Assembly: GCF_002090095.1 (NCBI RefSeq)
Contig: NZ_BBRJ01000003.1
Location: 248,001-312,000, forward strand
Source of the DNA: Demequina sp. NBRC 110053
GTDB taxonomy: Bacteria > Actinomycetota > Actinomycetes > Actinomycetales > Demequinaceae
Direction: 5' to 3'
Length of the DNA stretch: 64,000 nt
Shown: in pieces, positions 42,527 through 50,788 of the stretch
Layout of the letters: every line of letters begins with the position of its first letter
Numbering within the stretch: position 1 is the stretch's first letter
Translations under genes and position numbers: made by a program
The notes under the pieces: generated by a model
The model's database searches: none
Seen by the model: the letters and a program-made list of their open reading frames with translations, nothing else
What the model was told of the DNA's origin: nothing

Positions 42527-43717
42527 TCAGAAGAGCGTCGACTGGGGCTGGCCGTGCTCGAGCTCGACGAGATTCGCGCGCGAGCCCGTAGAACGCCACT
42601 CGCCGTTGCTGTCACGCGCGTCCGCGCGCGAGACGGCACCGTCGCCGGCGCGAGCGCCTTGAGCTTCTGACGCGCCGCCTCCGTGGGGTCCCCCTGCCTC
42701 GCCGGCTCCGGCGGCCGCCGAGGTGCCCGTCGTGCTGCCCATCGAGCCCGTGTTCGGATCCTCCGGCGCGCGCTCGAGCCCGTGGGCGCGGATGAGTGGC
42801 TTGATGCGCGCCGCGAGTCGCCTGCGATAGTCCTTGGGGGCGTAGGCGCCGTCACCGTAGAGCTCGCGGTAGCGCGGGGTGAGATCGGGGCGATGGGTGT
42901 TGAGCCAGCGCGCGTACCACTCCTTGACGCCGGGACGCAGGTGGAGCGCGGTGTACGTGACCGAGTGCGCTCCCGCGGCCTTGATCCGGCCAAGCGCCCG
43001 GTCCAGATGCTCCTCCGAGTCGGTGAGGAACGGCAGGATCGGCATCATGAAGACCGCGACGTCGAAGCCTGCCTCGGCGGCGGCCGTGACCGTCGCGAGG
43101 CGCGCCTGAGCGGTGGGAGTGCCCGGTTCCATGGACTGCTGAAGATCGTCGTCGAGGATCGCGATGGACAGCGCGAGGTCCACCGGGACGCTCTCACGGG
43201 CCTGGGCGAGGCGAGGCAGGTCGCGTCGCAGCAGCGAGCCCTTGGTGAGGATCGAGAAGGGGGTGCCCGACTCCGCGAGCGCGTCGATGATGCCGGGCAT
43301 GAGCCGGTAGCGACCCTCGGCGCGCTGGTACGGGTCGGTGTTCGTGCCGAGCGCGACGTGCTCGCGCCGCCACGAGCGCTTGCTGAGGTCCTTGCGCAGG
43401 GCGTCGACGACGTTCACCTTGACGATGAGCTGACTGTCGAAGTCGCGACCCGCGTCGAGCTCGAGGTACTGGTGCGAGGGCCGCGCGAAGCAGTACACGC
43501 AGGCGTGGGAGCAGCCGCGGTACGGGTTGATGGTCCACGTGAACGGCACCGCGCTGCCCTGGCCCACCTTGTTCAGCGCGCTCTTGGCGAGCACCTCGTG
43601 GAAGACCATCCCGTCGAACTCGGGCGTGCGCACCGATCGGACCAGGTTGTTGAGACGCGCAAGGCCCGGCAGAGCCTCATCGTTCTCCTTGGCGATCGCC
43701 TGCCCTTCCCACCGCAT
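42527..43717 (-). CDS. Rv2578c-like radical SAM protein
   Basis: A 396-aa protein. Cysteines 69, 73 and 76 (YRGCSHACVYCFARP) bind the 4Fe-4S cluster of radical SAM enzymes. GTNTDPYQRAEGRYRLMPGI and ILTKGSLLRRDL match the family related to spore photoproduct lyase. The last 80 residues are disordered and rich in Gly, Ala and Ser. ATG 43717 starts MRWEGQAI. A perfect LexA-type palindrome (43726-43741) lies 8 bp upstream, so it is probably DNA-damage inducible. The reaction is unknown; DNA repair is a guess from regulation and family. Confidence 0.88.
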   Translation of the reverse strand: MRWEGQAIAKENDEALPGLARLNNLVRSVRTPEFDGMVFHEVLAKSALNKVGQGSAVPFTWTINPYRGCSHACVYCFARPSHQYLELDAGRDFDSQLIVKVNVVDALRKDLSKRSWRREHVALGTNTDPYQRAEGRYRLMPGIIDALAESGTPFSILTKGSLLRRDLPRLAQARESVPVDLALSIAILDDDLQQSMEPGTPTAQARLATVTAAAEAGFDVAVFMMPILPFLTDSEEHLDRALGRIKAAGAHSVTYTALHLRPGVKEWYARWLNTHRPDLTPRYRELYGDGAYAPKDYRRRLAARIKPLIRAHGLERAPEDPNTGSMGSTTGTSAAAGAGEAGGPHGGGASEAQGARAGDGAVSRADARDSNGEWRSTGSRANLVELEHGQPQSTLF

Positions 43718-43725
43718 GCGGCCAG

Positions 43726-43741
43726 TCGAACATACGTTCGA
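43726..43741. promoter_or_regulatory. SOS box (LexA operator)
   Basis: TCGAACATACGTTCGA is a perfect match to the actinobacterial/Firmicute LexA consensus TCGAAC-N4-GTTCGA. It sits 8 bp upstream of the radical SAM start codon, in the spacer after TTGACT (complement of 43748-43753). It is 46 bp from the start of the divergent GNAT gene. LexA bound here should repress the radical SAM gene and could also affect the GNAT gene. Confidence 0.85.
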
Positions 43742-43787
43742 ACCTCAGTCAAGCGACGCGGCCGAGGCGCGGCGTAGCCTGGGGAGC

Positions 43788-44261
43788 GTGGACGGCTCCC
43801 CCGTCGACGTGCGTGCCGCGGATCCCGCCGACGCTGCCCTGCTGGCGTCGATGCTCGCGGACTTCAATGTCGAGTTCGACTCCCCCGGCCCCGACGTCGC
43901 CATCCTCGCACCGAGATACGAACGCCTGCTGGCGGGCCCCGACTTCTGGGCGGTCATCGCGGGCGATCCCGCCGTGGGCTTCGCGACGGTCGCCATGCGT
44001 CCCTCGGTCTACAGTGCGGGCGACGTCGCGTTGCTCGAGGACTTCTTCGTGCGCCCCGAGATGCGCAATCGGAGGGTGGGCGCAGCGATGATGGAGGCGC
44101 TGCTCGACCGGCTCGACCAGATGGATGCCGGGGCGCTCGAGGTGCAGGTGGACGAGCCTGACGCCGACGCGATGCGCTTCTACGCCCGGTACGGCCTGCA
44201 GCTGCGCGACGCGCTCACCGACGACCGCGTGCTCGTGCTGTGGCTGGACCTCGAGGTCTAG
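43788..44261 (+). CDS. GNAT family N-acetyltransferase
   Basis: A 157-aa GNAT domain. EDFFVRPEMRNRRVGAAMME carries the acetyl-CoA loop (R-N-R-R-V-G-A-A), and the late YARYGLQLRDAL helix is present. The start is GTG, 7 nt after a TAGCCT box, so the mRNA is probably leaderless. It is divergent from the SOS-box-controlled radical SAM gene. The substrate is unknown. Confidence 0.82.
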   Translation: MDGSPVDVRAADPADAALLASMLADFNVEFDSPGPDVAILAPRYERLLAGPDFWAVIAGDPAVGFATVAMRPSVYSAGDVALLEDFFVRPEMRNRRVGAAMMEALLDRLDQMDAGALEVQVDEPDADAMRFYARYGLQLRDALTDDRVLVLWLDLEV

Positions 44262-44280
44262 CGCCCCACGTGCTGGAGCA

Positions 44281-44685
44281 TCATCGGTGCCGTCCCGACA
44301 GGGCACGGAGGGCTGTCATCGCGTCAGACGCGCGTCCAGCCGGAACGAAGATGTGGTCGTGGTGCGCGCCCGCGACCACGTTGGCGCTGATCCCCGCCTC
44401 CGCGAGCGCTCGCGAGAACGCGGCCGTGAGGCCTACCGCCTCCAACGACGAGTGAACGGTGAGCGTGATGCGCCGGCTCGGGAACGCGGCGTCGAGGCCG
44501 TGACGCGCGGCCGCATCGATCGGGAGCACGAGCGTGAGCCCCTCGGCCTCCCGCACGGTCGCGACGGCGTCCACCAGCGCCCCTGCGGCGGCGAGTCCAT
44601 CGACGCTCGCCCACACGTACGTGGCGGGATCGAGATCGGGCTCCATCGCGCGGACGAGGGCGGCGAGCTCGGTCTGGTCGGCCAT
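44281..44685 (-). CDS. ACT-domain protein
   Basis: A 134-aa protein made of two ACT-like halves. The second (ITLTVHSSLEAVGLTAAFSR, AGISANVVAGAHHDHIFV) is a clear ACT fold, a regulatory amino acid-binding domain. The ATG lies 7 nt after a TACGCT -10 box (complement of 44693-44698), which suggests a leaderless mRNA. It converges with the GNAT gene across 19 bp. The ligand and partner are unknown. Confidence 0.8.
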   Translation of the reverse strand: MADQTELAALVRAMEPDLDPATYVWASVDGLAAAGALVDAVATVREAEGLTLVLPIDAAARHGLDAAFPSRRITLTVHSSLEAVGLTAAFSRALAEAGISANVVAGAHHDHIFVPAGRASDAMTALRALSGRHR

Positions 44686-44733
44686 GACTCGGAGCGTAGT
44701 CGGAGCACGAGTGAGGGCTCGAGAAAATCGCTG

Positions 44734-44759
44734 TCAACCTTCTGCGCCTCTCGCGCATC
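44734..44759 (+). promoter_or_regulatory. Candidate ECF-type promoter
   Basis: TCAACC (44734-44739), a 16-bp spacer and CATC (44756-44759). The AAC core of the -35 box is typical of ECF sigma promoters. It would start transcription about 70 nt upstream of the Gly/Asn-rich protein gene. The sigma factor encoded at 45710 could use it, but this is a guess from spacing and the AAC motif. Confidence 0.4.
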
Positions 44760-44834
44760 TTCTCTGTGGAGCCGCTCCACCGATGGCAACTCACCACAAC
44801 AGAGGAACCCAAAGGAAAGAGGAAGGTGACGACG

Positions 44835-45656
44835 ATGTCCACTCCACGCAATGCTCCGCAGGACAGCACGGTTCGAATGACCGCGGTCGGAATGCTCGCC
44901 GCGGGCGCCGGAGCCCTGGTCGCTCTCAGCGCGACCTGGGGGCTCGGCACGGCTGCCGCTGACGAGGGTCAGGACGCGACGATCGACGGCGCGAGGGCCG
45001 TCACCGTCGGCGCCGACGCCTCGGCCGCTATCAGCGCAGCCACGACCGGTGGGAAGGCGCACACCCCCCAGTGCGTCTACCCGCCGGTCGACGCGCCTGA
45101 CGACGGCGACGACGGCAACGGCAACGGCGACGACACGTTCGACGGCGTGCTCGGCGCAGGCATCACGGTCGATGTCGGTGACGGCGACGGGCACGGTTCC
45201 GGCGACGGCAACGGCAACGGCGACGGCAACGGCAACGGAAACGGGAACGGCAACGGCAACGGAAACGGTTCCGGCGACGGCAACGGCAACGGAAACGGTT
45301 CCGGCGACGGCAACGGCGACGGCAACGGCAACGGAAACGGTTCCGGCGACGGCAACGGCAACGGCAACGGTGACGGGAACGGCCATGGCGACTCCGGCTC
45401 GTCTGGCCCCCTGATCGACGCGGACGTCGACCTCGACGTCGCCGGCGACAAGGGTCACCTCGTTGATGCCGACGCCGATGTCCGCGTGGGCAACTCGAAG
45501 TCCGGCCACCACCGCAACCTGCTGGACGCGGACATCCTCACGGACGTCGACCACGTGCTCAAGGGCGACGTCGGCGCCGTCGTGGGCCACGCTCCCGACG
45601 ACTCGCCCGCGCTGATCGAGCTCGACGTCACCGGCCTGCTGGGTCACCACGACTGA
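44835..45656 (+). CDS. Secreted Gly/Asn/Asp-rich repeat protein
   Basis: A 273-aa protein. A hydrophobic segment at about 14-42 (VRMTAVGMLAAGAGALVALS) ends near AAADE and acts as a signal peptide or anchor. Residues about 95-190 are almost only Gly, Asn, Asp and Ser (GNGDGNGNGNGNG type). The C-terminus (about 195-273) is Asp- and His-rich with LIDADVDLDVAGDKGHLVDA and could bind Ca2+. No LPXTG sorting signal was seen. GAGGAAGG precedes ATG 44835. The gene lies 53 bp upstream of an ECF sigma gene. The function is unknown; a surface or matrix role is inferred. Confidence 0.72.
   Translation: MSTPRNAPQDSTVRMTAVGMLAAGAGALVALSATWGLGTAAADEGQDATIDGARAVTVGADASAAISAATTGGKAHTPQCVYPPVDAPDDGDDGNGNGDDTFDGVLGAGITVDVGDGDGHGSGDGNGNGDGNGNGNGNGNGNGNGSGDGNGNGNGSGDGNGDGNGNGNGSGDGNGNGNGDGNGHGDSGSSGPLIDADVDLDVAGDKGHLVDADADVRVGNSKSGHHRNLLDADILTDVDHVLKGDVGAVVGHAPDDSPALIELDVTGLLGHHD
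45100..45390 (+). repeat. In-gene hexanucleotide repeat (GGCAAC / GGCGAC)
   Basis: About 290 bp of near-perfect 6-bp units GGCAAC, GGAAAC and GGCGAC, with a higher-order unit starting GGTTCCGGCGACGGCAACGG. The reading frame is kept because every unit is 6 bp. Such arrays change copy number by slippage, so the linker length is likely to vary between strains. Confidence 0.85.
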
Positions 45657-45709
45657 CAGACCAGGGCGTAGAGTCGAAGGAAGAGTCAGGCGAGGGAGGC
45701 TGATTCCAG

Positions 45710-46207
45710 ATGACGGCGACGGCGGCCACGCGGGAACGCGTGGCCGCCTTCCTGGACTCCGACTACGCGAGGGCGGTCGGAGCGGTCGCGCTTGCCACGG
45801 GAGACCGGCAGCGCGCCGAGGACGCGGTGCAGGATGCGATCGTCACGACGCTGTCCGGGGACGCCGAGCCTGAGAATCTCGCGGGCTGGATCACCGTGGT
45901 CGCGATCAACTCGATCCGCCAGCAGTGGCGCCGCGGCAAGGCCCAGCGCCGCGCGTACCTCAGGGTCGTCACGTGGGACGACCCCGGCGACGACGAGTCG
46001 CAGCGCACGGTCGACACGATCGCTGTGCACGATGCGCTGGCCGAGCTGCCCGAGCGTCAGCGCGCGGCGATGGTGCTGCACTATCTCGAAGGCCTCAGCG
46101 TCGCGGAGACGGCTCGGCTGCTCGAGGTGAGCGAGGGCACCGTGAAGACGCAGCTCAGCCGCGGCCGTGCCGCGCTGGGCGCGATGCTCGACAGGGAGGC
46201 GGTGTGA
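45710..46207 (+). CDS. ECF-family RNA polymerase sigma factor
   Basis: A 165-aa protein. The sigma-2 region reads GDRQRAEDAVQDAIVTTL. The sigma-4 region reads LAELPERQRAAMVLHYLEGL, then SVAETARLLEVSEGTVKTQL as the helix-turn-helix. Such factors redirect RNA polymerase to a small regulon. A TAGAGT -10 candidate lies about 40 nt upstream. Its stop overlaps the next gene, a membrane protein that is a likely anti-sigma factor. Confidence 0.93.
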   Translation: MTATAATRERVAAFLDSDYARAVGAVALATGDRQRAEDAVQDAIVTTLSGDAEPENLAGWITVVAINSIRQQWRRGKAQRRAYLRVVTWDDPGDDESQRTVDTIAVHDALAELPERQRAAMVLHYLEGLSVAETARLLEVSEGTVKTQLSRGRAALGAMLDREAV

Positions 46208-47340
46208 GGATGGATGCCCTCGATCGCGAGATCGCGCAGGCACTGCGCTCGACCGAGCCCACGCTGTCCAGCGAGGGCCGGGATGCGCTGCTGGAGAGCC
46301 TCACCGCGCGCATCGACGCGCGAGTGGCGACCAGCGAGGCGGGAGCATCGGCCGTCGGCTCCGCTGCCGACCGAGCCGATGGCCCGCCCGCGCCGGACGC
46401 TGCGGCGACCGCGCCCGTCATCGACATCTTCTCCCGCAAGCCCGGCCGCCGCGCCGCAGGGCGGGCTGCCGGCATCGGGGTCGGAGGCTGGCTCGCCATC
46501 GCCGCGGGCTCCGTGGCCGCCGCAGCTGCCGGCATCTGGGCGATCGACGAGGCGAGGCCCGACCCGGTGCCCACGGATGTCGAGGGGCCCATCATCGTGG
46601 ACGTCCGCGCCGACCACGACGGCCTGCCCGCTGACCGCTTGCCTGACATCACCGCCGTGGCGCTCGAAGAGGCCGCATCGTCCGACTCCGTGGCCCCGCC
46701 CGCGATCGAGGTGGTGCTGCCCAACGCGGACGAACAGGGCGGCACCGACGACGGCGACGGTCGCGACTCCGATGCGCGCTCGAGTGCCGAGGGCGACGGC
46801 GCATCGGGCGAGCGCAGCGGTGGGTCCGGCAGCGCCGAGGGCTCAGGTCAGGGCGGATCAGGCTCGGACGGTGCGGGCCGGGGGCCCGGCGCCGACGGCG
46901 GGCCCGCGCTTGAGGGCGAGGTCGACGTCGGTGGCGTCGACGACCTCGTCGAGGACGCCGTCGACGCCGTCGTTCCGGACGGACCGCTCGCCGACACCAT
47001 CGCTCCCGTCATCGAGGCGATCAACGTGAACGGGCTCGCCTCGTGGGTGGTCGACTCGCTCCTGTGCGGCCAGTCGGCGCCCGTGGGTGCGACGGTCACC
47101 GATGCCGGGGGCGTCAAGGCCGTCACCTATCGCGTCACCACGGCCGCGGGGCACACGCAGACCGTGGGGCTCAGCGGCGGCGGATCGTCGTGGTCTGGCC
47201 TGCTCTCCCCCATCACATCGCTCGACCTCGGCCTGCTCAACCGGACGGTGTCCGTCCGGGTGACGGCGACCGACCACGCGGGCAACGTCTCCGTCAAGAA
47301 CACTCAGGTCAAGGTCGGCATCCTGTCCTGCCTGGGATGA
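46204..47340 (+). CDS. Membrane anti-sigma-like protein with extracellular Ig-like domain
   Basis: A 378-aa protein. The N-terminal 85 residues are cytosolic (MDALDREIAQALRSTEPTLS). One membrane helix lies at about 88-113 (GIGVGGWLAIAAGSVAAAAA). A Ser/Gly/Asp-rich external linker (about 180-255) leads to a C-terminal Ig-like module with VGATVTDAGGVKAVTYRVTT and VSVRVTATDHAGNVSVKN. Two Cys may bond. Overlap with the sigma gene and this layout fit an anti-sigma factor that senses outside signals. No zinc-finger HXXXCXXC motif was seen. The start is GTG 46204 or ATG 46210. Confidence 0.75.
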   Translation: MRMDALDREIAQALRSTEPTLSSEGRDALLESLTARIDARVATSEAGASAVGSAADRADGPPAPDAAATAPVIDIFSRKPGRRAAGRAAGIGVGGWLAIAAGSVAAAAAGIWAIDEARPDPVPTDVEGPIIVDVRADHDGLPADRLPDITAVALEEAASSDSVAPPAIEVVLPNADEQGGTDDGDGRDSDARSSAEGDGASGERSGGSGSAEGSGQGGSGSDGAGRGPGADGGPALEGEVDVGGVDDLVEDAVDAVVPDGPLADTIAPVIEAINVNGLASWVVDSLLCGQSAPVGATVTDAGGVKAVTYRVTTAAGHTQTVGLSGGGSSWSGLLSPITSLDLGLLNRTVSVRVTATDHAGNVSVKNTQVKVGILSCLG

Positions 47341-47347
47341 CGGTCCT

Positions 47348-47797
47348 TCAGTCGTACGGCTGCACCCTGCCAGTGTGGGCGGCGAGCTCGGCGAGCACGG
47401 CGAAGTCGACATCGGCGGCGGAACCGAAGGTCAGCGCCGCCGCGCCCGCCTTCACCGAGCCGGGCGCCGTGCCGAGCCTCGGCGCATAGGACTTCGTCAG
47501 GTACTCGCGGCCGTCGGCGGCGTTGACATACAGGCTCACGTGCCGCTTCTGACGCGCGAGGCCCAGCAGGAACCACTCGACGCTCGCTCCCCGCGGCCGC
47601 GGCTGCTCGATGCGGCCGTAGCCGATGATCGCCTGCTCGGTGCCGCCCCAGAACACCCCCCGCCACAGCGTGCGGGAGATCCCCGGCAGCGCGTCGGTGA
47701 TGGTGCGGTCGATGGCCGCGAGGGTCCCGTCGAAATCGTCCGAGCGCAACAGCTCGTCGACGGGCTCGTCCGTGGGACGCATGGAGTCGTCGGCCAT
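47348..47797 (-). CDS. Conserved small protein, DUF1801-like
   Basis: A 149-aa soluble protein. ITDALPGISRTLWRGVFWGG, AIIGYGRIEQP and FLLGLARQKRHVSLYVNAAD match the DUF1801/YdhG-like fold. ATG 47797 lies 6 nt after a TACCCT box (complement of 47804-47809), so it is probably a leaderless mRNA and the longer upstream frame is dropped. It ends 7 bp from the anti-sigma gene. The biochemical role is unknown. Confidence 0.75.
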   Translation of the reverse strand: MADDSMRPTDEPVDELLRSDDFDGTLAAIDRTITDALPGISRTLWRGVFWGGTEQAIIGYGRIEQPRPRGASVEWFLLGLARQKRHVSLYVNAADGREYLTKSYAPRLGTAPGSVKAGAAALTFGSAADVDFAVLAELAAHTGRVQPYD

Positions 47798-47886
47798 GAC
47801 ACCAGGGTAGGCCGCTATCGCCGCCGGGCGCCTGTCCTCCCAGCGGACGACTCCCGCCACGCGCGCGCGTCACGTAACATTTCCCC

Positions 47887-48042
47887 ATGCCCGACGGCCA
47901 TAGTCCCAAGCGCCGGCCCGCCGCCTCGCCTCGAGCGAGCGTGCACGGCCCGGCGCCAGCCCTCACCCCCCTCCCTGCCGAGCCGTACCGCCACCCGAGC
48001 GTGCCCGGCGCGGCCAGCACCCGCATCGGCCCGCTGCCATGA
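47887..48042 (+). CDS. Possible 51-aa upstream ORF coupled to the CNNM gene
   Basis: An ORF reading MPDGHSPKRRPAASPRASVH and ending in STRIGPLP. TAACAT (47875-47880) lies 6 nt before its ATG, the spacing of a leaderless start. Its stop overlaps the ATG of the CNNM/CorC gene (ATGA). It has no known domain. It could be a leader that sets translation of the transporter gene, or a chance frame in high-GC DNA. Confidence 0.4.
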   Translation: MPDGHSPKRRPAASPRASVHGPAPALTPLPAEPYRHPSVPGAASTRIGPLP

Positions 48043-49553
48043 CCCAGGCATGGCTTCTGCTGGGCCTTGCGGTCCTGCTCATCGCGGCCAACGCACTGTT
48101 CGTCGCCGCCGAGTTCGCCTTCGTGACCGTCGACCGCCCGAGTGTCGACAAGGCCGCCAAGTCCGGCGACAAGCGCGCCGCGAGCCTCAAGTCCGGGCTC
48201 GCGCAGCTGTCGACCGAGCTGTCGAGCGCGCAGCTGGGCATCACCGTGACGAGCCTGCTGGTCGGCTTCATCGCCGAGCCGTCGATCGCGACCCTGCTGC
48301 GCGCCCCCCTCGACGCGGCCGGCATGCCGGAGGGCACGGCGCTCGCGGTGTCGTTCACGGCCGCGTTCATCATCGCGACGGCGACCCAGATGATCTTCGG
48401 CGAGCTTGTGCCCAAGAACTGGGCGATCGCCGAGCCGCTCCGCGTGGGCCGCGCCATCACGGTCCCCCACCGCGGCTTCACGTGGTTCGCGGGGCCGCTC
48501 ATCCGCTTCCTCAACAACTCCGCGAACTGGCTGGTGCGTCGCCTCGGCATCGAGCCCGTCGAGGAGCTCGCGTCCGCGCGGTCCGCCCAGGAGCTCGAGT
48601 CCCTCGCGGTTCGCTCCGCCGCCCAGGGGACCCTCGAGCCGCGCGTCGCGACGCGCCTCGCCCGGGCCGCAGAGCTGCGCGAGCGGACCGCGTCGGACGC
48701 GATGACGCCACGCACGCGCGTCACCTTCGTCGAGGCCGATGCGTCCGTGGCCGAGGTGCTCGCGCTCGCCTCGCGCACGGGTCACGCGCGCTTCCCCGTG
48801 ATGGGCGAGAGCGTCGACGACATCGTCGGGGTCGCGCACTTCAAGCGCGCGCTCGCCGTGCCCGCTCGCCAGCGCAAGACCACTCCCGTCAGCGAGGTCT
48901 GCCTGCCGGTCGAGTCCGTGCCGTCGACCATGCCGCTGAGCTCCGTCCTGGACGCGCTGCGCCGTGGCTCCCAGATCGCGATCGTCGTCGACGAGTACGG
49001 CGGCACCGACGGGGTGGTCACGCTCGAGGACCTGGTCGAGGAGATCGTCGGCGAGATCGAGGACGAGCAGGACCGGCCCGTCGCGCGCCACCGCAGCATC
49101 GGCGAGGACAAGTGGTCGCTGTCCGGCCTGCTGCGGCCCGACGAGGCCGGGGAGATCATGGGCCTCGACCTGCCCGAGGCTCGCGAGTCCGACACCATCG
49201 GCGGGCTGCTCACCGAGCACCTCGAGCGCTTCCCGAAGCTCGGCGACCAGATCACCGTCGAGGCGCGTGATGAGCGCCACCGCGACGAGGACGACATCCC
49301 CACGCCCGTCGAGGTGCGCATCACCGTCACCAGGCTCGACGGCCACCGTGTCGACCGCGTGATGGTCGAGCTGATGCCGCGCGAGGTCGACGCTGACGAG
49401 CGCGGCGGTGACAACGCCTCCTCCGGCTCGGGCGATCGGCGCGAGGGCGAGGCAGGCGCTAGGTCCGGCGCGCGCAGCGACTCGCGTGCGAACGCGCGCG
49501 ACGACCGAGGCAACGACCGACGCGACGACCGCGGGGAGGTGAGCCGTGGCTGA
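48039..49553 (+). CDS. CNNM/CorC-family membrane protein (HlyC/CorC), larger subunit
   Basis: A 504-aa protein. The N-terminal DUF21 domain has 3-4 helices (LLLGLAVLLIAANALFVAAE, FIIATATQMIFGELVPKNWA). A pair of CBS domains follows (TPRTRVTFVEADA, PSTMPLSSVLDALRRGSQIA) with the DEYGGTDGVVTLED signature. A CorC_HlyC domain comes next, then a disordered charged tail of about 60 residues. Relatives export or regulate Mg2+ and other divalent cations. It overlaps the second CNNM gene by 8 nt. Confidence 0.92.
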   Translation: MTQAWLLLGLAVLLIAANALFVAAEFAFVTVDRPSVDKAAKSGDKRAASLKSGLAQLSTELSSAQLGITVTSLLVGFIAEPSIATLLRAPLDAAGMPEGTALAVSFTAAFIIATATQMIFGELVPKNWAIAEPLRVGRAITVPHRGFTWFAGPLIRFLNNSANWLVRRLGIEPVEELASARSAQELESLAVRSAAQGTLEPRVATRLARAAELRERTASDAMTPRTRVTFVEADASVAEVLALASRTGHARFPVMGESVDDIVGVAHFKRALAVPARQRKTTPVSEVCLPVESVPSTMPLSSVLDALRRGSQIAIVVDEYGGTDGVVTLEDLVEEIVGEIEDEQDRPVARHRSIGEDKWSLSGLLRPDEAGEIMGLDLPEARESDTIGGLLTEHLERFPKLGDQITVEARDERHRDEDDIPTPVEVRITVTRLDGHRVDRVMVELMPREVDADERGGDNASSGSGDRREGEAGARSGARSDSRANARDDRGNDRRDDRGEVSRG

Positions 49554-50595
49554 CTGGGTCGCCATTGTCATCGCCATCGCGCTGCTGCTCGGCAACGCCT
49601 TCTTCGTGGGCGCCGAGTTCGCGCTCGTCTCCGCGCGTCGCACGCAGATCGAGCCTCGCGCCGCGGAGGGCTCCTTCTCCGCCCGCATCACGGTGCGAGC
49701 CATGGAGAGGGTGTCGCTGATGATGGCCGGCGCTCAACTGGGCATCACCATGTGCTCGCTGGGCCTGGGCGCCATCGGCGAGCCGGCCGTTGCGCATCAG
49801 CTCGAGAAGCCGCTCGCGGCGATCGGCGTCGAGGGCGCGTGGCTGCACGGCATCGCGTTCGGAGTCGCGCTCGCCATCGTCGTGTTCCTGCACATGGTGC
49901 TGGGCGAGATGGTGCCCAAGAACATCGCGCTCGCCGGGCCCGAGCGGTCCGCGATCCTGCTGGGTCCGGTGCTTTACGGCATCGTGTGGATCCTGAAGCC
50001 GGTGATCTGGATGCTCAACTGGATCGCGAACTGCGTGCTCAAGGCGCTGCGCGTCGAGCCGCGGGAGGAGGTCGCCAGCGCGTTCGACGCGGATCAGGTG
50101 GCGGCCTTCGTCGCCGAGTCGCGAGACGAGGGCCTGCTGGGCGACGAGGAGCACCAGGTGCTGTCGGGGTCGATCACGCTCGCCTTCGAGACGGTCGAGA
50201 CCGTGCTGACGCCGTGCGGCGAGCTCGAGACGCTGCCGGTCGACGTCACCCCGCAGCAGGCGCAGAAGGCGTCCCTGCGGACCGGGTTCTCGAGGTTCCC
50301 GATCGTGGACGACGACGGCGAGTACGTCGGTTACCTGCACCTCAAGGACTTCGTCGAGGTGCAGCGTGGAGCGGCGACCAAGCCGGTTCCTCAGGAGAGC
50401 GTGCGTCCGCTCACGTTCATCAGCGCCGATGCGTCGCTCGAGTCTGCCCTCACCGCCATGCAGGCGCGGGGCACCCACATCGCGCTCGTGCGCAAGGGCG
50501 GCACGGTCATCGGCGCGGCGATGCTCGAGGACGTCATCGAGCGGCTCGTGGGCGAGGTCGTTGACGCAGGCCAGGCGGTCGACGCGGACGTCTGA
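49546..50595 (+). CDS. CNNM/CorC-family membrane protein, shorter subunit
   Basis: A 349-aa paralogue of the upstream gene product. It has the DUF21 membrane part (AIVIAIALLLGNAFFVGAE, FLHMVLGEMVPKNIALAG) and a CBS pair (DDDGEYVGYLHLKDF, IALVRKGGTVIGAAMLEDVI). It lacks the C-terminal CorC_HlyC domain. The GTG start overlaps the first gene by 8 nt, so the two are made together, probably as a heteromeric cation transporter. Such tandem pairs are common in actinobacteria. About 190 bp downstream, to 50789, hold nothing recognisable. Confidence 0.9.
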   Translation: MADWVAIVIAIALLLGNAFFVGAEFALVSARRTQIEPRAAEGSFSARITVRAMERVSLMMAGAQLGITMCSLGLGAIGEPAVAHQLEKPLAAIGVEGAWLHGIAFGVALAIVVFLHMVLGEMVPKNIALAGPERSAILLGPVLYGIVWILKPVIWMLNWIANCVLKALRVEPREEVASAFDADQVAAFVAESRDEGLLGDEEHQVLSGSITLAFETVETVLTPCGELETLPVDVTPQQAQKASLRTGFSRFPIVDDDGEYVGYLHLKDFVEVQRGAATKPVPQESVRPLTFISADASLESALTAMQARGTHIALVRKGGTVIGAAMLEDVIERLVGEVVDAGQAVDADV

Positions 50596-50788
50596 GGTCG
50601 TGCGCCGGGTTGCAGCGGCGCTCGCATGTGCAGGGGCGCTGGCTCGGGCCGACGCTGGTGCACCATAGCCGCTCGCGGATCGGCGAGAAGCGACGTCGGG
50701 CCACCATTGCCGCGCTCAGACGGCGCGGAGCACCGACGCCTGGTGGTGCAATGGCGTGCGGCGTCGTACCCCGTCGAGCGCGGACCCA

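Noticed and set aside
45100-45390. Hexanucleotide repeat as a non-coding satellite or CRISPR
   Set aside because: It is in frame within a gene with a signal peptide, and each unit codes for Gly plus Asn or Asp.
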